A stretch of 64,000 nt of DNA. Source: Desulfosarcina ovata subsp. ovata. Lineage in GTDB: Bacteria; Desulfobacterota; Desulfobacteria; Desulfobacterales; Desulfosarcinaceae. Both the position numbers and the translations under genes were made by a program. Positions 52,186-60,272 of this stretch are shown here, one piece after another. The stretch spans positions 7,441,501-7,505,500 of the forward strand of contig NZ_AP021879.1 in the NCBI RefSeq assembly GCF_009689005.1, in the 5' to 3' direction. Numbering within the stretch: the stretch's first letter is position 1; every line of letters starts with the position of its first letter. The notes below the pieces were generated by a model that saw only the letters and a program-made list of their open reading frames with translations, was not told where the DNA came from and made no database searches.

Positions 52186-53408
52186 ACCGCCCCGCTTTCC
52201 CTGACCGTCGGGAGGAAGACCTCATCGATGGCCGCGTTGACCGCTTCCAGGTCGTTGGTGCGGATATAGTCCCAGCCGATCCATTTCAATCCCGCACCGG
52301 CCGGGATCCGGTTCTGGGCGGCAGGATGGGGGGATGGAAACAGGGCGTCCACGAAGACGCGGGCCAGTTCTTCGCCGGTCAGGTAGTCGGTGATCGGTTT
52401 CAGGGCGGCGGCGCGGGCCTTTTTGACCAGCAGGGTCACCGGGCTGGCCAGGGCGCCGTCTTCGGGCCAGATCCGCTGGACAGACTTGCCTGCCGGAATC
52501 TTGTGGGCAAAGAAGTCGGGCATCACGTACAATGCGGCCGAGCGGCCGCTGCCGGCTGCTTTGACCATCTGGGCCGGGTGGCGGCCGTCATACACGTTGC
52601 GGGCCAATGCCTCGATGCCGGCGCTGCCGTGCTCCTTGAAAAAAGGTAGCAGCACGGCGTGACAGAAGAAATTCTCGTTGCCGCGCAGGGTGATGTCGCG
52701 CCGCCATATGGGATTCAGCAGATCGGACCAGCGCTTTGGCAGGGGGCGGTCGCCGACCTTTTCCAGGTCCGCGACGATGACCAGCGGATTGACGCACAGG
52801 ATCGTGTACTCGTGTCCGGGATCACTGATGCCCGCATCGGCGAACAGCCGGTTCGGCTCCTGGGCCATGACGTCGATGAAGTGACCCGGTTCGATAAAGC
52901 GTTTGTAGAAGTTGTGATAGAAAAAGGCGTTGAAATCGGCCGAAACGATGATGTCGGGCAGGTCGGCCACGGTTTTGACGTGGTTGACATACGGGTAGTA
53001 GGAGTGTTCGTGGTTGAGATTGCTGACCACCGAGTAGTTTATCTTCTCCTCATCCTGATGCTGAAGGTCGTTGATGAACGACGCCAGCGCCCTGGCGAAA
53101 GGCACTTTCAACCCGCAGGTCATCAGTGCCAGGAAATGGGTCGGATCGGTTGTATCGGCATCCAGCTGGCTGGGTGCGTCCAGTACGGTTTCCTCCCGGC
53201 GGCAATCATCCAGGAGCTTGAGAAAGTTCGCCGGGGCAATGTCGTGGGTGAGCAGGGCGGTTTCCAGGGTGAGGAACGGCCCGATCACCGGCAGATTCTC
53301 TTCATCCACCAGCTTGCCCAGACCGTGGGCCGCAAAGACCGGGCGCGTCTGCGGGTAGGCCTCAATGAGGCGGCTCAGGCGCATGTCGAGTTGAATCTTG
53401 GATGTCAT
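52182..53408 (-). CDS. Binding-protein-fold protein without signal peptide, with DUF1858-like N-terminus (module 1)
   Basis: A 408-residue protein. Residues 1-75 (MRLSRLIEAYPQTRPVFAAHGLGKL) resemble the DUF1858 domain. The rest is like ABC iron- or molybdate-type solute-binding proteins (NPLVIVADLEKVGDRPLPKRWSDLLNPIWRRDITLRGNENF; VYDGRHPAQMVKAAGSG). There is no signal peptide or lipobox, so it should be cytoplasmic. The ATG at 53408 has GGGAGGTATAC before it, and a hairpin covers that site. It is the first gene of module 1 and lies after a repeat-filled gap. The ligand is unknown, and a cytoplasmic location is inferred from sequence only. Confidence 0.75.
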   Translation of the reverse strand: MTSKIQLDMRLSRLIEAYPQTRPVFAAHGLGKLVDEENLPVIGPFLTLETALLTHDIAPANFLKLLDDCRREETVLDAPSQLDADTTDPTHFLALMTCGLKVPFARALASFINDLQHQDEEKINYSVVSNLNHEHSYYPYVNHVKTVADLPDIIVSADFNAFFYHNFYKRFIEPGHFIDVMAQEPNRLFADAGISDPGHEYTILCVNPLVIVADLEKVGDRPLPKRWSDLLNPIWRRDITLRGNENFFCHAVLLPFFKEHGSAGIEALARNVYDGRHPAQMVKAAGSGRSAALYVMPDFFAHKIPAGKSVQRIWPEDGALASPVTLLVKKARAAALKPITDYLTGEELARVFVDALFPSPHPAAQNRIPAGAGLKWIGWDYIRTNDLEAVNAAIDEVFLPTVRESGAV

Positions 53409-53413
53409 GTATA

Positions 53414-53459
53414 CCTCCCGGGGTGCCCGGATGACGTCAGGATGAAACGCTGCCCCGGG
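53414..53459 (-). promoter_or_regulatory. Leader hairpin overlapping the ribosome site of module 1
   Basis: On the minus strand CCCGGGG (53459-53453) can pair with CCCCGGG (53423-53417), a 7-bp GC-rich stem that includes part of the GGGAGG ribosome site at 53419-53414. Pairing would hide the site of the binding-protein-fold gene. Whether a ligand or protein controls it is unknown; the loop of about 29 nt shows no riboswitch I can name. Confidence 0.35.
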
Positions 53460-53549
53460 ATTTTGAATTAGTACTTGGATTCGTGGGCCATCGATTGCCC
53501 AACGCGAAATTCCATATTTAAACCATTCTTTTTTGGATTGCAAACCTGT

Positions 53550-53834
53550 GCCGGCAGGCAAACAGGGTAATCGCAAGTAACCTTGGTATGCGATATGCTG
53601 TACAGGGCGATCGCGTACGGATCGTTACTATGATCCAAATCGAAATCGGGATCGCTATCGAAATCGAAAAGAAATGGGACGTAGACATGCAAACTGGAAA
53701 ACCGGGAACCGTCTATCGCCCTTTTGTCCACCCGTGATTCCAATATACATCGTCGATTTCGATCCCGATTTCGATTCCGATTCCGATAAACCTGAGTTAC
53801 ATGCGATTACCCAGGGCAGGCAAACCGGGTAACC
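53550..53834. repeat. Nested inverted repeats in the gap before module 1
   Basis: Two nested palindromes occupy most of the gap 53409-53901. Inner arms share AATCGAAATCGGGATCG (53638-53654) with its complement at 53757-53773. Outer arms match GTTACTTGCGATTACCC (complement strand, near 53566-53582) with GTTACATGCGATTACCC at 53796-53812. No gene was found here. They resemble the GATTTCGAT-type dispersed repeats of this group of bacteria. They may separate the transcript of the FecE-type gene from module 1. Confidence 0.65.
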
Positions 53835-53901
53835 GCATTTGGCTGTATTCTTGTTGGTGGTGGGATCGGAAACCGGCCCTTCCGATTCAATCAATTGCCT
53901 G

Positions 53902-54744
53902 CTACCCGGCGACCCGCGTCAATCCGACGACGGCAGTGTCGGATGCCGGCGCCGGGCGCTTGAAACGATTCAGCGCCTCGGGAACGCAGATCCGGTAGCC
54001 GCCCGCCAGCCCGATAACGTTGACGGGCGTGTTATAGAGCCGGAAAAGGTTGTTGCGCGAAATGACGTCACGGGTGCGGCCGTCGGCGATCACCTGCCCT
54101 TGTTTGAGCATGACCACGCGATCGGAAATCCACAGGGCGTGGTCCGGGAAATGGGTGGTTTTGATAAACGTGTACCCGTCACGGGCCAGATCGGCGATGC
54201 GGCCGAGCAGGCGGATCTGGTTTCCGTAATCCAGGCCGTTGACCGGCTCGTCCATGACGAAGATGTCGGCCCCCTGGACCAGGGCGCGGGCAATCAGCAC
54301 CAGCTGCCGCTCGCCGCCGCTGACCGCCGTGCATGATCGATCCTTGAGATGGCCGATGGAGAGCCTTTCCAGGGCCTGGTGGGCCATGGCCTCATCGGCC
54401 TTGTCGTAACGGAAGAAGAACGGTTTATGGGGCATGCGGCCCATTAGCACGACGTCCAGGACCCGGTAGCCGAAGGAGGCTTGGTGGATCTGGGGCACGT
54501 AGGCAATGCGACGGGCCAGTTTCCGGGGGGGGATGGACGCAACGGGGCGACTTTCCAGCAGTATCTCTCCCTCACGGGGCGACAGCAGACCCATGAGAAG
54601 CTTGAGCAGCGTGGTTTTGCCGCTGCCGTTGGGCCCCAGCAGGGAGATCACTTCTCCCTGTGCAAAGGAGAGCGAAACGTCGCGAAGTACCGGACGGTGG
54701 TCGTATCCGTAAGTGACGTGATTGACAGTGATGAGGGACATCAT
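53902..54744 (-). CDS. Fec/Btu-type ABC transporter ATPase
   Basis: A 280-residue importer ATPase of the FecE/BtuD/FhuC family. Walker A LLGPNGSGKTTLLKLLMG is near 36, Q-loop YVPQIHQ near 88, signature AVSGGERQLVLIARALVQ near 141, Walker B DIFVMDEPVNGLD near 162, and H-loop KTTHFPDHA near 195. A C-terminal segment of about 25 residues is additional. It lies 12 bp after the TonB receptor gene and completes the importer whose permease is at 56640 and binding protein at 57650. Confidence 0.92.
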   Translation of the reverse strand: MMSLITVNHVTYGYDHRPVLRDVSLSFAQGEVISLLGPNGSGKTTLLKLLMGLLSPREGEILLESRPVASIPPRKLARRIAYVPQIHQASFGYRVLDVVLMGRMPHKPFFFRYDKADEAMAHQALERLSIGHLKDRSCTAVSGGERQLVLIARALVQGADIFVMDEPVNGLDYGNQIRLLGRIADLARDGYTFIKTTHFPDHALWISDRVVMLKQGQVIADGRTRDVISRNNLFRLYNTPVNVIGLAGGYRICVPEALNRFKRPAPASDTAVVGLTRVAG

Positions 54745-54756
54745 CTTCGTTTCCCT

Positions 54757-56640
54757 TTAAAAAGTAATGTTCAGGCCGGCATAAACCTGGAAAGGCGATT
54801 GGGTGAAGTCGTCGTTCTCTTCGTCAAAAAGGTTGTCGATGCCGGCGTAAAGACGCAGGTTGGTGGTGAGTGCCTTGGCGACATACAGGTTCACCCGTTC
54901 ATATCCTTCGAGCCGTTCTCCCTCGCCGTCCTCGCAGGCACCCACGTAAAGATAGCGCACCTGGGTTTCCAGTCTGAAGGCGGGGACGTTCCACTTCAAG
55001 GTCAGGCTGCCTTTCCAGTTGGGCTCGTAGGCCAATTCTTCTTCGGTCTCTTCGTTTTCGGTGTCAAGGTAGGTCGACTGGCCGGACAGGGTGAGATTAT
55101 CGAGCAAATTGATACCAGCCTCTAATTCGGCTCCGGCGGTCCACACCTCTTCCACATTGTGGTATTTGAAGGTGCTGTATCTGCCGGAGGAAGAGATGAG
55201 TTGTGCTTCGATTTTATCTTCCAACTGATTGTAAAACCCCACGGCCCGTCCCCAGACCTTTGGGCCACGCAATTCGATGCCGGCTTCGTACCCCCGCGAG
55301 GTTTCCGGTTCCAGATCCGGATTGCCGTAGTAAACATAACGACCTTGGTATTTATAAACCTCCCCGTACATCTCATCAAGCGTGGGGGACCTGAACCCGT
55401 GACCATAGGCGAGCCAGAATCGGCCGTGGGGAATGAAAAGGCTTGCCACCACCCGGGGCGAGAACTGGGAGCCGGAGTTGTCATAATCGTCGAACCGCAG
55501 GGATCCGACGATGTTGAACCAGTCGTAAGGGTGCCAGTCGATTTGTCCAAAGAGGGCCTTGACCCGGTCGGATTCGCCATCGGTCGCCTCCTCCACCAGT
55601 TCCTCTCCCTCCAGGCTTTCCCGACGCCACTCGCCGCCACCGGTCAGGGACAATCCATCGGTCAAAAGGTAGGTGCCGCGAGCCTCTGCCTGCAAAAGAT
55701 CCCGTGTGCGCGTCGACTCACCCGTCCCGGGCGTGGTTTCCGCATCGCTTTCGTTGCGGTTTCCGTAGATTTGAAACATGCCGGAAAAGGGGCCGTCCGG
55801 ATGGACATTGTACTTCAGGAAACCGCCCCAGCGGCGATCGTCGGCCTCGCGGCGGCGTTCCTGGTTTTGCAGCAGGCGAAGCCCGTCCCGGGTCAGCCGG
55901 TTCCACTCCCCGCCCATGCTTAACGTCTGGGTTTTTCCCAAATCCATGGCTCCGTGCAGAAAGGCGGTGTCCTGAACCGTGTCGTCGATGTCGTCGGGCA
56001 GTTCGCCGTCATTGTCCCAATCGTCCTTCTTGAAACGGGCGGCGGCCAGATTGAACCGCAACGGCCCGATGGCCGTGCCGACCATGCCCTGGGCCGAATT
56101 CTCGGCGCTTTCCCCCATTCCACCGCGAAGATCGACCTCGCCCTCGAACTGCCGCGGCGGCTGGCGGGTGATGATGTTGATCACCCCGCCGGTGGCCTCG
56201 CTGCCGTAAAGGGCCGACCCGGGCCCGCGAACGATTTCGATGTGATCGATGAGCGTTACCGGAATCTGATTGACATCCAGATTGATCTTATAACCGCTGA
56301 CGATTCGGCGTCCGTCCAACAGAACCAGGGTGTGCCCGGCCCCCAGACCCCGAAGGGAGACCGACTGGGTGCGGCCGGTGCCGGTGACAATGACGATGCC
56401 GGTGGCCTGTTGTAAGACGTCGGTGACGCTTTCGGCACCCATGGCATCGATATCCTCTTTCGTGACGACCTCGACGGTTCCGGGCGCCACATCCAGATTC
56501 TGTTCGGTCATTGTCGCGGTGACGACGATGGGCGACAGGGTGCGGGTCGAATCGGCCAGGGCGATGGTTGCCGGAAGCAACCCCATGAGCATCATGACAA
56601 TCAGAGAAACAAAGAGGGAAGTAGAGGCGTGTTTCATCAT
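54757..56640 (-). CDS. TonB-dependent outer-membrane receptor (BtuB/ColI-like)
   Basis: A receptor of about 627 residues. A signal peptide (SLFVSLIVMMLMGLLPATIALA) is followed by a TonB-box-like TLSPIVVTATM and the plug with VLLDGRRIVSGYKINLDVNQIP and IEIVRGPGSALYGSEATGGVINIITR. The barrel has many alternating strands and ends FQVYAGLNITF, with the terminal aromatic residue. It is most like the BtuB/FepA/CirA group. The ATG at 56640 overlaps the TGA of the permease gene (TGATG), so the two are coupled; an apparent start at 56643 is only TTG. It feeds the periplasmic binding protein of the same operon. Vitamin B12, a siderophore or another metal chelate are possible ligands. Confidence 0.9.
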   Translation of the reverse strand: MMKHASTSLFVSLIVMMLMGLLPATIALADSTRTLSPIVVTATMTEQNLDVAPGTVEVVTKEDIDAMGAESVTDVLQQATGIVIVTGTGRTQSVSLRGLGAGHTLVLLDGRRIVSGYKINLDVNQIPVTLIDHIEIVRGPGSALYGSEATGGVINIITRQPPRQFEGEVDLRGGMGESAENSAQGMVGTAIGPLRFNLAAARFKKDDWDNDGELPDDIDDTVQDTAFLHGAMDLGKTQTLSMGGEWNRLTRDGLRLLQNQERRREADDRRWGGFLKYNVHPDGPFSGMFQIYGNRNESDAETTPGTGESTRTRDLLQAEARGTYLLTDGLSLTGGGEWRRESLEGEELVEEATDGESDRVKALFGQIDWHPYDWFNIVGSLRFDDYDNSGSQFSPRVVASLFIPHGRFWLAYGHGFRSPTLDEMYGEVYKYQGRYVYYGNPDLEPETSRGYEAGIELRGPKVWGRAVGFYNQLEDKIEAQLISSSGRYSTFKYHNVEEVWTAGAELEAGINLLDNLTLSGQSTYLDTENEETEEELAYEPNWKGSLTLKWNVPAFRLETQVRYLYVGACEDGEGERLEGYERVNLYVAKALTTNLRLYAGIDNLFDEENDDFTQSPFQVYAGLNITF

Positions 56641-57653
56641 CAATGCGATCCTTTCTTGGTTCTGCGCAACACGAAAGCGAAAAAGGGGATGCCGACCAAA
56701 GAGGTCAAAATACCGATGGGAATTTCAACACTGAACAGGAGCCGGGCGATGTTATCGGCGATCAACAGATAGGCGGCTCCGATGAGGGCGGCCGACGGCA
56801 GAAGGATACGGTTGTCCGGCCCGACGAGCATGCGGGCGATGTGAGGAATGAGCAGTCCCACCCAGCCGATGATGCCGCCCAGCACCACGGTCAGGGCGCT
56901 GATGACGGTGGCCAGAAAGATGAAACCGAGACGCAGCAGCCCCACGTTGACCCCCAGGGCCCGGGCCTCTTCGTCTCCCATGCTCATGATATTGAGATAT
57001 CCGGAAAGCAGGATAAGGATGACAATCGCGCCGACCATGGGGCCGCAGACCGAGAAGACCGTTGTCCGATCCACGGCCGTCAGGCTGCCCATGAGCCAGT
57101 AAATGATGGCCGGCAGCTGTTCATAGGGGTCGGCCAGGTATTTGACCACGGAGAGCAGGGAAGTAAACAGGGCACCGCTGATGATGCCGCCCAGAATCAG
57201 CATCAGGAGCCGTTCTCCCCGGTTGAGCGTGGACATGGCCAACGCCGCCGATACGGCGACCAGCCCGAAAAAGAAGGCACTGACCTGAACGACCCACCAG
57301 CTTTCAGCCAAAATCATACCGACGGCGGCCCCGAAGGAAGCGCCGGCCAGCACTCCCAGAAGCCCCGGCGATACCAGGGGGTTGATGAACATGGATTGGA
57401 AAACCGCGCCGGAGACCGACAGGGACGCACCGATGAGCATGGCGGCCGACACCCGCGGCAGGCGGATGTCGAACAAAAGGTTTTTGATGATTTGAATTTT
57501 TCGATCCGACAACGCCGGTGACCCGAAAAAAGGAAGACCGAGAAAATGGGCCAGATCGGAAAGACTCACCGGATAGCGTCCCAGGGTGAGGGAAACCAGG
57601 GCGGTCACGCCGACGACCGCCACGAGAACCGGTATGGCGACAGCCCGCTTCAT
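56640..57653 (-). CDS. Fec/Btu-type ABC transporter permease
   Basis: A 337-residue permease of the FecCD/BtuC family with about ten helices. Family blocks are IRLPRVSAAMLIGASLSVSGAVFQSMFINPLVSPGLLGVLAGASFGAAVG near residues 65-115, WLMGSLTAVDRTT near 190, and the coupling-helix region ARALGVNVGLLRLGFIFLATVISALTVVLGGIIGWVGLLIPHIARMLVGPDNR near 230-285. The ATG at 57653 overlaps the stop of the binding-protein gene (ATGA); the longer frame to 58070 lies on top of that gene and is not real. Complete. Confidence 0.93.
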   Translation of the reverse strand: MKRAVAIPVLVAVVGVTALVSLTLGRYPVSLSDLAHFLGLPFFGSPALSDRKIQIIKNLLFDIRLPRVSAAMLIGASLSVSGAVFQSMFINPLVSPGLLGVLAGASFGAAVGMILAESWWVVQVSAFFFGLVAVSAALAMSTLNRGERLLMLILGGIISGALFTSLLSVVKYLADPYEQLPAIIYWLMGSLTAVDRTTVFSVCGPMVGAIVILILLSGYLNIMSMGDEEARALGVNVGLLRLGFIFLATVISALTVVLGGIIGWVGLLIPHIARMLVGPDNRILLPSAALIGAAYLLIADNIARLLFSVEIPIGILTSLVGIPFFAFVLRRTKKGSH

Positions 57654-58687
57654 GGCGCCAGCAGCTTCCTGGCGGCCGCTTCGTCCAGGTCGACATTGAG
57701 AAACAGCCGGTAGAACTGCCGCGTTTCGGAAACGATGTCGATGGCCGTGTGGTCCGGATAGAGATGGTGCAGCATCCATTTCAATCCCAGAAGGCGCATG
57801 AAGGAGGGCGGGCGATCGAACCAGTTGAACGGCCGGCTCGGAATCCGGTAGACGCGTCCTTGTTGCACGGCCCGGATGTTCTGCCATTTCGGATCGGCGG
57901 CGATATGTTTGAAGAAGAGACGTTCGTGGGCAACGATCACCTGGGGGTCGTAATTCAGGATCTGTTCCATGGAGACTTTCTGCTTGCCGACCCGGGTGCG
58001 CTGGATGCAGCGGTGAACATTCTCGCCCCCGCTCAATGGGATCAGCTCGGCATGCACGGAGGTATGGCATTCGGTGGAAAGGCCGTCCGCTTCCTCGGCG
58101 TAGTAAACCGACACCCTGGCATCATCCGGGATGGCCCTGCGCACCCGCTCTGACTCGGCAAGGGTCTGCCGCGCATAGCTGCCGAGCATGCCGGCCCGCG
58201 CTTCCCGGTGAAGCAGCATCCCCAGGAAATCGAAGGCCTCGGGATAATCGGCAAGCTGGTTCAGCGCCATGTACACCACCGGAATGCCCAGCGGCGCCAA
58301 GGTGTTCGCCATTTTCTCGTCCATGGCCGAGTGCTGCCACCACCAGACCAGAATGATATCCGGCTGCAACGCCAGAAGCGTTTCCATGCTGGCGACCCGT
58401 CCCTGGCCGAACCAGCCGCCGACCACGGGCCGGCTGGTCATCCGCGGGTCCAGGTACGGCGCGTCATCGGGCTTGATGGGCATGTTCAATCCGGCCACCA
58501 GGGAGGGATCCATGGCATAGGCCATCAGCGTCGCCGGCGGCGAGGTGCCGTAAATTTTGCCGATGACATCCGGAACCGTGACCGTGCGCCCGGCCATGTC
58601 GGTAATCTGGCGGGCCTGGGCGGGGGCGGTTCCCACGGTCCATAAGAGAATGACGATGATCGATAAACGACACGCTGTTTTTCTCAC
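57650..58687 (-). CDS. Periplasmic substrate-binding protein of the Fec/Btu-type importer
   Basis: About 345 residues of the FecB/BtuF/TroA type. The signal peptide (RKTACRLSIIVILLWTVGTAPAQA) is best if translation begins at the GTG at 58687, which has GGAGC seven bases upstream. The ATG at 58732 falls inside a hairpin (58722-58741), so I prefer the GTG. The mature domain has ITDMAGRTVTVPDVIGKIYGTSPP at the start, and ends with IPSRPFNWFDRPPSFMRLLGLKWMLHHLYPDH, typical of iron and cobalamin binders. It delivers the ligand to the permease at 56640, which it overlaps by 4 bp. Confidence 0.87.
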   Translation of the reverse strand: MRKTACRLSIIVILLWTVGTAPAQARQITDMAGRTVTVPDVIGKIYGTSPPATLMAYAMDPSLVAGLNMPIKPDDAPYLDPRMTSRPVVGGWFGQGRVASMETLLALQPDIILVWWWQHSAMDEKMANTLAPLGIPVVYMALNQLADYPEAFDFLGMLLHREARAGMLGSYARQTLAESERVRRAIPDDARVSVYYAEEADGLSTECHTSVHAELIPLSGGENVHRCIQRTRVGKQKVSMEQILNYDPQVIVAHERLFFKHIAADPKWQNIRAVQQGRVYRIPSRPFNWFDRPPSFMRLLGLKWMLHHLYPDHTAIDIVSETRQFYRLFLNVDLDEAAARKLLAP

Positions 58688-58721
58688 CTGCTTGCTCCAA
58701 TCGGTATCGGCTGTATCGTAG

Positions 58722-58741
58722 GGGCGAAACATTTTTCGCCC
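58722..58741. repeat. GGGCGAAA hairpin
   Basis: GGGCGAAA (58722-58729) and TTTCGCCC (58734-58741) form an 8-bp stem with a CATT loop, directly after the stop codon of the methyltransferase gene. A short dispersed palindrome of this type is common in such genomes. It could act as a weak terminator or RNA-stability element between the two genes; no T run follows. Confidence 0.5.
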
Positions 58742-59362
58742 TTACAGTAGTATCGTTTCCGCAGAAGGTTTACGGATTTCTATCCACGTCGCCGGCTGAT
58801 CTTTCTCATCGGCGACGAGTCGGCAACCGTCCAGGCCGGTATCGCTGAGCAATTGACCGAGCTCGGCGCCTTTCAGGAATTTGGCGCCGCCGTGCTTTTC
58901 CATCATCTTGCGGCCCTGGCCTTTGAGCCGCTTGCGCATGCTGGGCGGCGTATAGCGCCCCAGACCGCCACCGACAAAGGCGATGGCACCGGGTTTCAGG
59001 ACGCGATGAATTTCCTGCAATCCTTTGACCTGGTCGTCCCAGAACCAGAGCGATCCACGACTGACCACGAGGTCGGCAAAATGGTCGCAGAAGGGCAGCT
59101 GACAGACATCGGCTTCCAGAAAGTGGACCCTGTTGTCCAGGCTGCATTCGGAAACATGGTGTTCGGCTTTGGCCAGAACCTCGGGCTTCAGATCCACGAA
59201 GTAGATTTCCAGGTCGGTGATTTTGGCCAATTCGATGCCAACATGGCCGGGGCCGGTGCCGATATCGACACACGTGCCGCGGGTTACCTGATAGTCGTCG
59301 ACAACCTGCTGGGCGATCAGTGGATAAACCGGCGATAGCGAATGGCGGCCGTTGGACTGCAT
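58742..59362 (-). CDS. SAM-dependent class I methyltransferase
   Basis: A 206-residue methyltransferase. SAM-binding motif I is CVDIGTGPGHVGIELAK near 30, motif II IYFVDLKPEVL near 55, and motif III VSRGSLWFWDDQVKGLQEIHRVLKPGAIAFVGGG at about 108-140. The substrate is unknown. It lies inside the uptake cluster, 16 bp after the module 2 binding-protein-fold gene, so it could modify the imported chelate or a cofactor; this is inference. Cysteines are few and no iron-sulfur motif is present. Confidence 0.85.
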   Translation of the reverse strand: MQSNGRHSLSPVYPLIAQQVVDDYQVTRGTCVDIGTGPGHVGIELAKITDLEIYFVDLKPEVLAKAEHHVSECSLDNRVHFLEADVCQLPFCDHFADLVVSRGSLWFWDDQVKGLQEIHRVLKPGAIAFVGGGLGRYTPPSMRKRLKGQGRKMMEKHGGAKFLKGAELGQLLSDTGLDGCRLVADEKDQPATWIEIRKPSAETILL

Positions 59363-59378
59363 GGTTATTCTCCTTTTG

Positions 59379-60272
59379 CTAGGTGTGCTTCTCGCCTACG
59401 GCCGAAAGAAACGCGGACCAGCCCTTCCAGCGCAGGTTGCAGTGGTTCTCGGCCACCAGCGAATGAAGGGACACATCCGGGGACGCCGGGACAAAACTCT
59501 GTACGGAGAGATACTCCTGAACCGTCGGGGACATGAGAAAATCGCCGATTTCCAGCATGGCATCCGGTGCCTGGCGGCTGAAAACCATCACCTGGGGCAT
59601 GCAGAAGAGGCCGTCGCGGGGCCAGATGACGCGGGTGTTTTTATGACGGGAGATCCGCGCGAAAGCGATATTGGTGATGCCGATGGGGTACTGTCCCTCA
59701 TCCACGGCCGTGACCACTTCGGGGGGCGCCCCTTTCTGAACCGCGTTTTCCCTGAATTGTTCGATATGGTCGGGGAAATCCGCCTGCATGAAGGCATCGA
59801 TCACTTTGGAGACCACCCGGAAGGCATCCGGCATGAGGATTTTTTTGTGCCAGCGGGCATTGAGAAGATCTTCCCACCGGCCGGGGACGTCATCCTCTCC
59901 AAGCAGCTGGTGATTGTAAAAAATCGCAAAGGGGATGACGACAAACGGGTGGAAATAGCCCGCTGGATCCTGGAATCCCTGTTCGGCCAGCTCCCTTCTG
60001 ACGGGATAGCGCCCGGGCAGGGAACGAAAATAGGCTGGCAGCTCTCCGTCCGGCAGATCGGCGAAATCGTTGACATGGCCAAGCGTCAGGTCGGGAAACC
60101 GTCCCTGATCCAGACAGGTCTGGAACAGACTGGTTTCATCGGGACGGTGGGGCTGGGTCTGGATGGTGACGTCCAGGCCGTTTTTTTTCTGCCACGTCCG
60201 GCAGAAGTCTTCCATCATCTGGCCGAGCGACCGGCTGATGTTGAGCGGGCAGTGCAGTAGAATGCTTGCCAT
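59379..60272 (-). CDS. Binding-protein-fold protein without signal peptide (module 2)
   Basis: A 297-residue protein of the type 2 solute-binding fold. LTLGHVNDFADLPDGELPAYFRSLPGRYP near 82, VIPFAIFYNHQLLGEDDVPGRWEDLLNARW near 130 and IGITNIAFARISRHKNTRVIWPRDG near 215 match ABC binding proteins for iron or anions. It starts MASILLHCPLNISRSL with no signal peptide, so it is probably cytoplasmic. It corresponds to the module 1 protein at 52182 but lacks its DUF1858-like N-terminal domain. The ATG at 60272 has AGGAGAC before it and overlaps the ATPase gene by 58 bp. Confidence 0.75.
   Translation of the reverse strand: MASILLHCPLNISRSLGQMMEDFCRTWQKKNGLDVTIQTQPHRPDETSLFQTCLDQGRFPDLTLGHVNDFADLPDGELPAYFRSLPGRYPVRRELAEQGFQDPAGYFHPFVVIPFAIFYNHQLLGEDDVPGRWEDLLNARWHKKILMPDAFRVVSKVIDAFMQADFPDHIEQFRENAVQKGAPPEVVTAVDEGQYPIGITNIAFARISRHKNTRVIWPRDGLFCMPQVMVFSRQAPDAMLEIGDFLMSPTVQEYLSVQSFVPASPDVSLHSLVAENHCNLRWKGWSAFLSAVGEKHT

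Noticed and set aside
56641..58070. 476-codon reading of the permease gene
   Set aside because: The first 139 codons lie on top of the binding-protein gene in another frame; the ATG at 57653 overlaps that gene's stop as expected.
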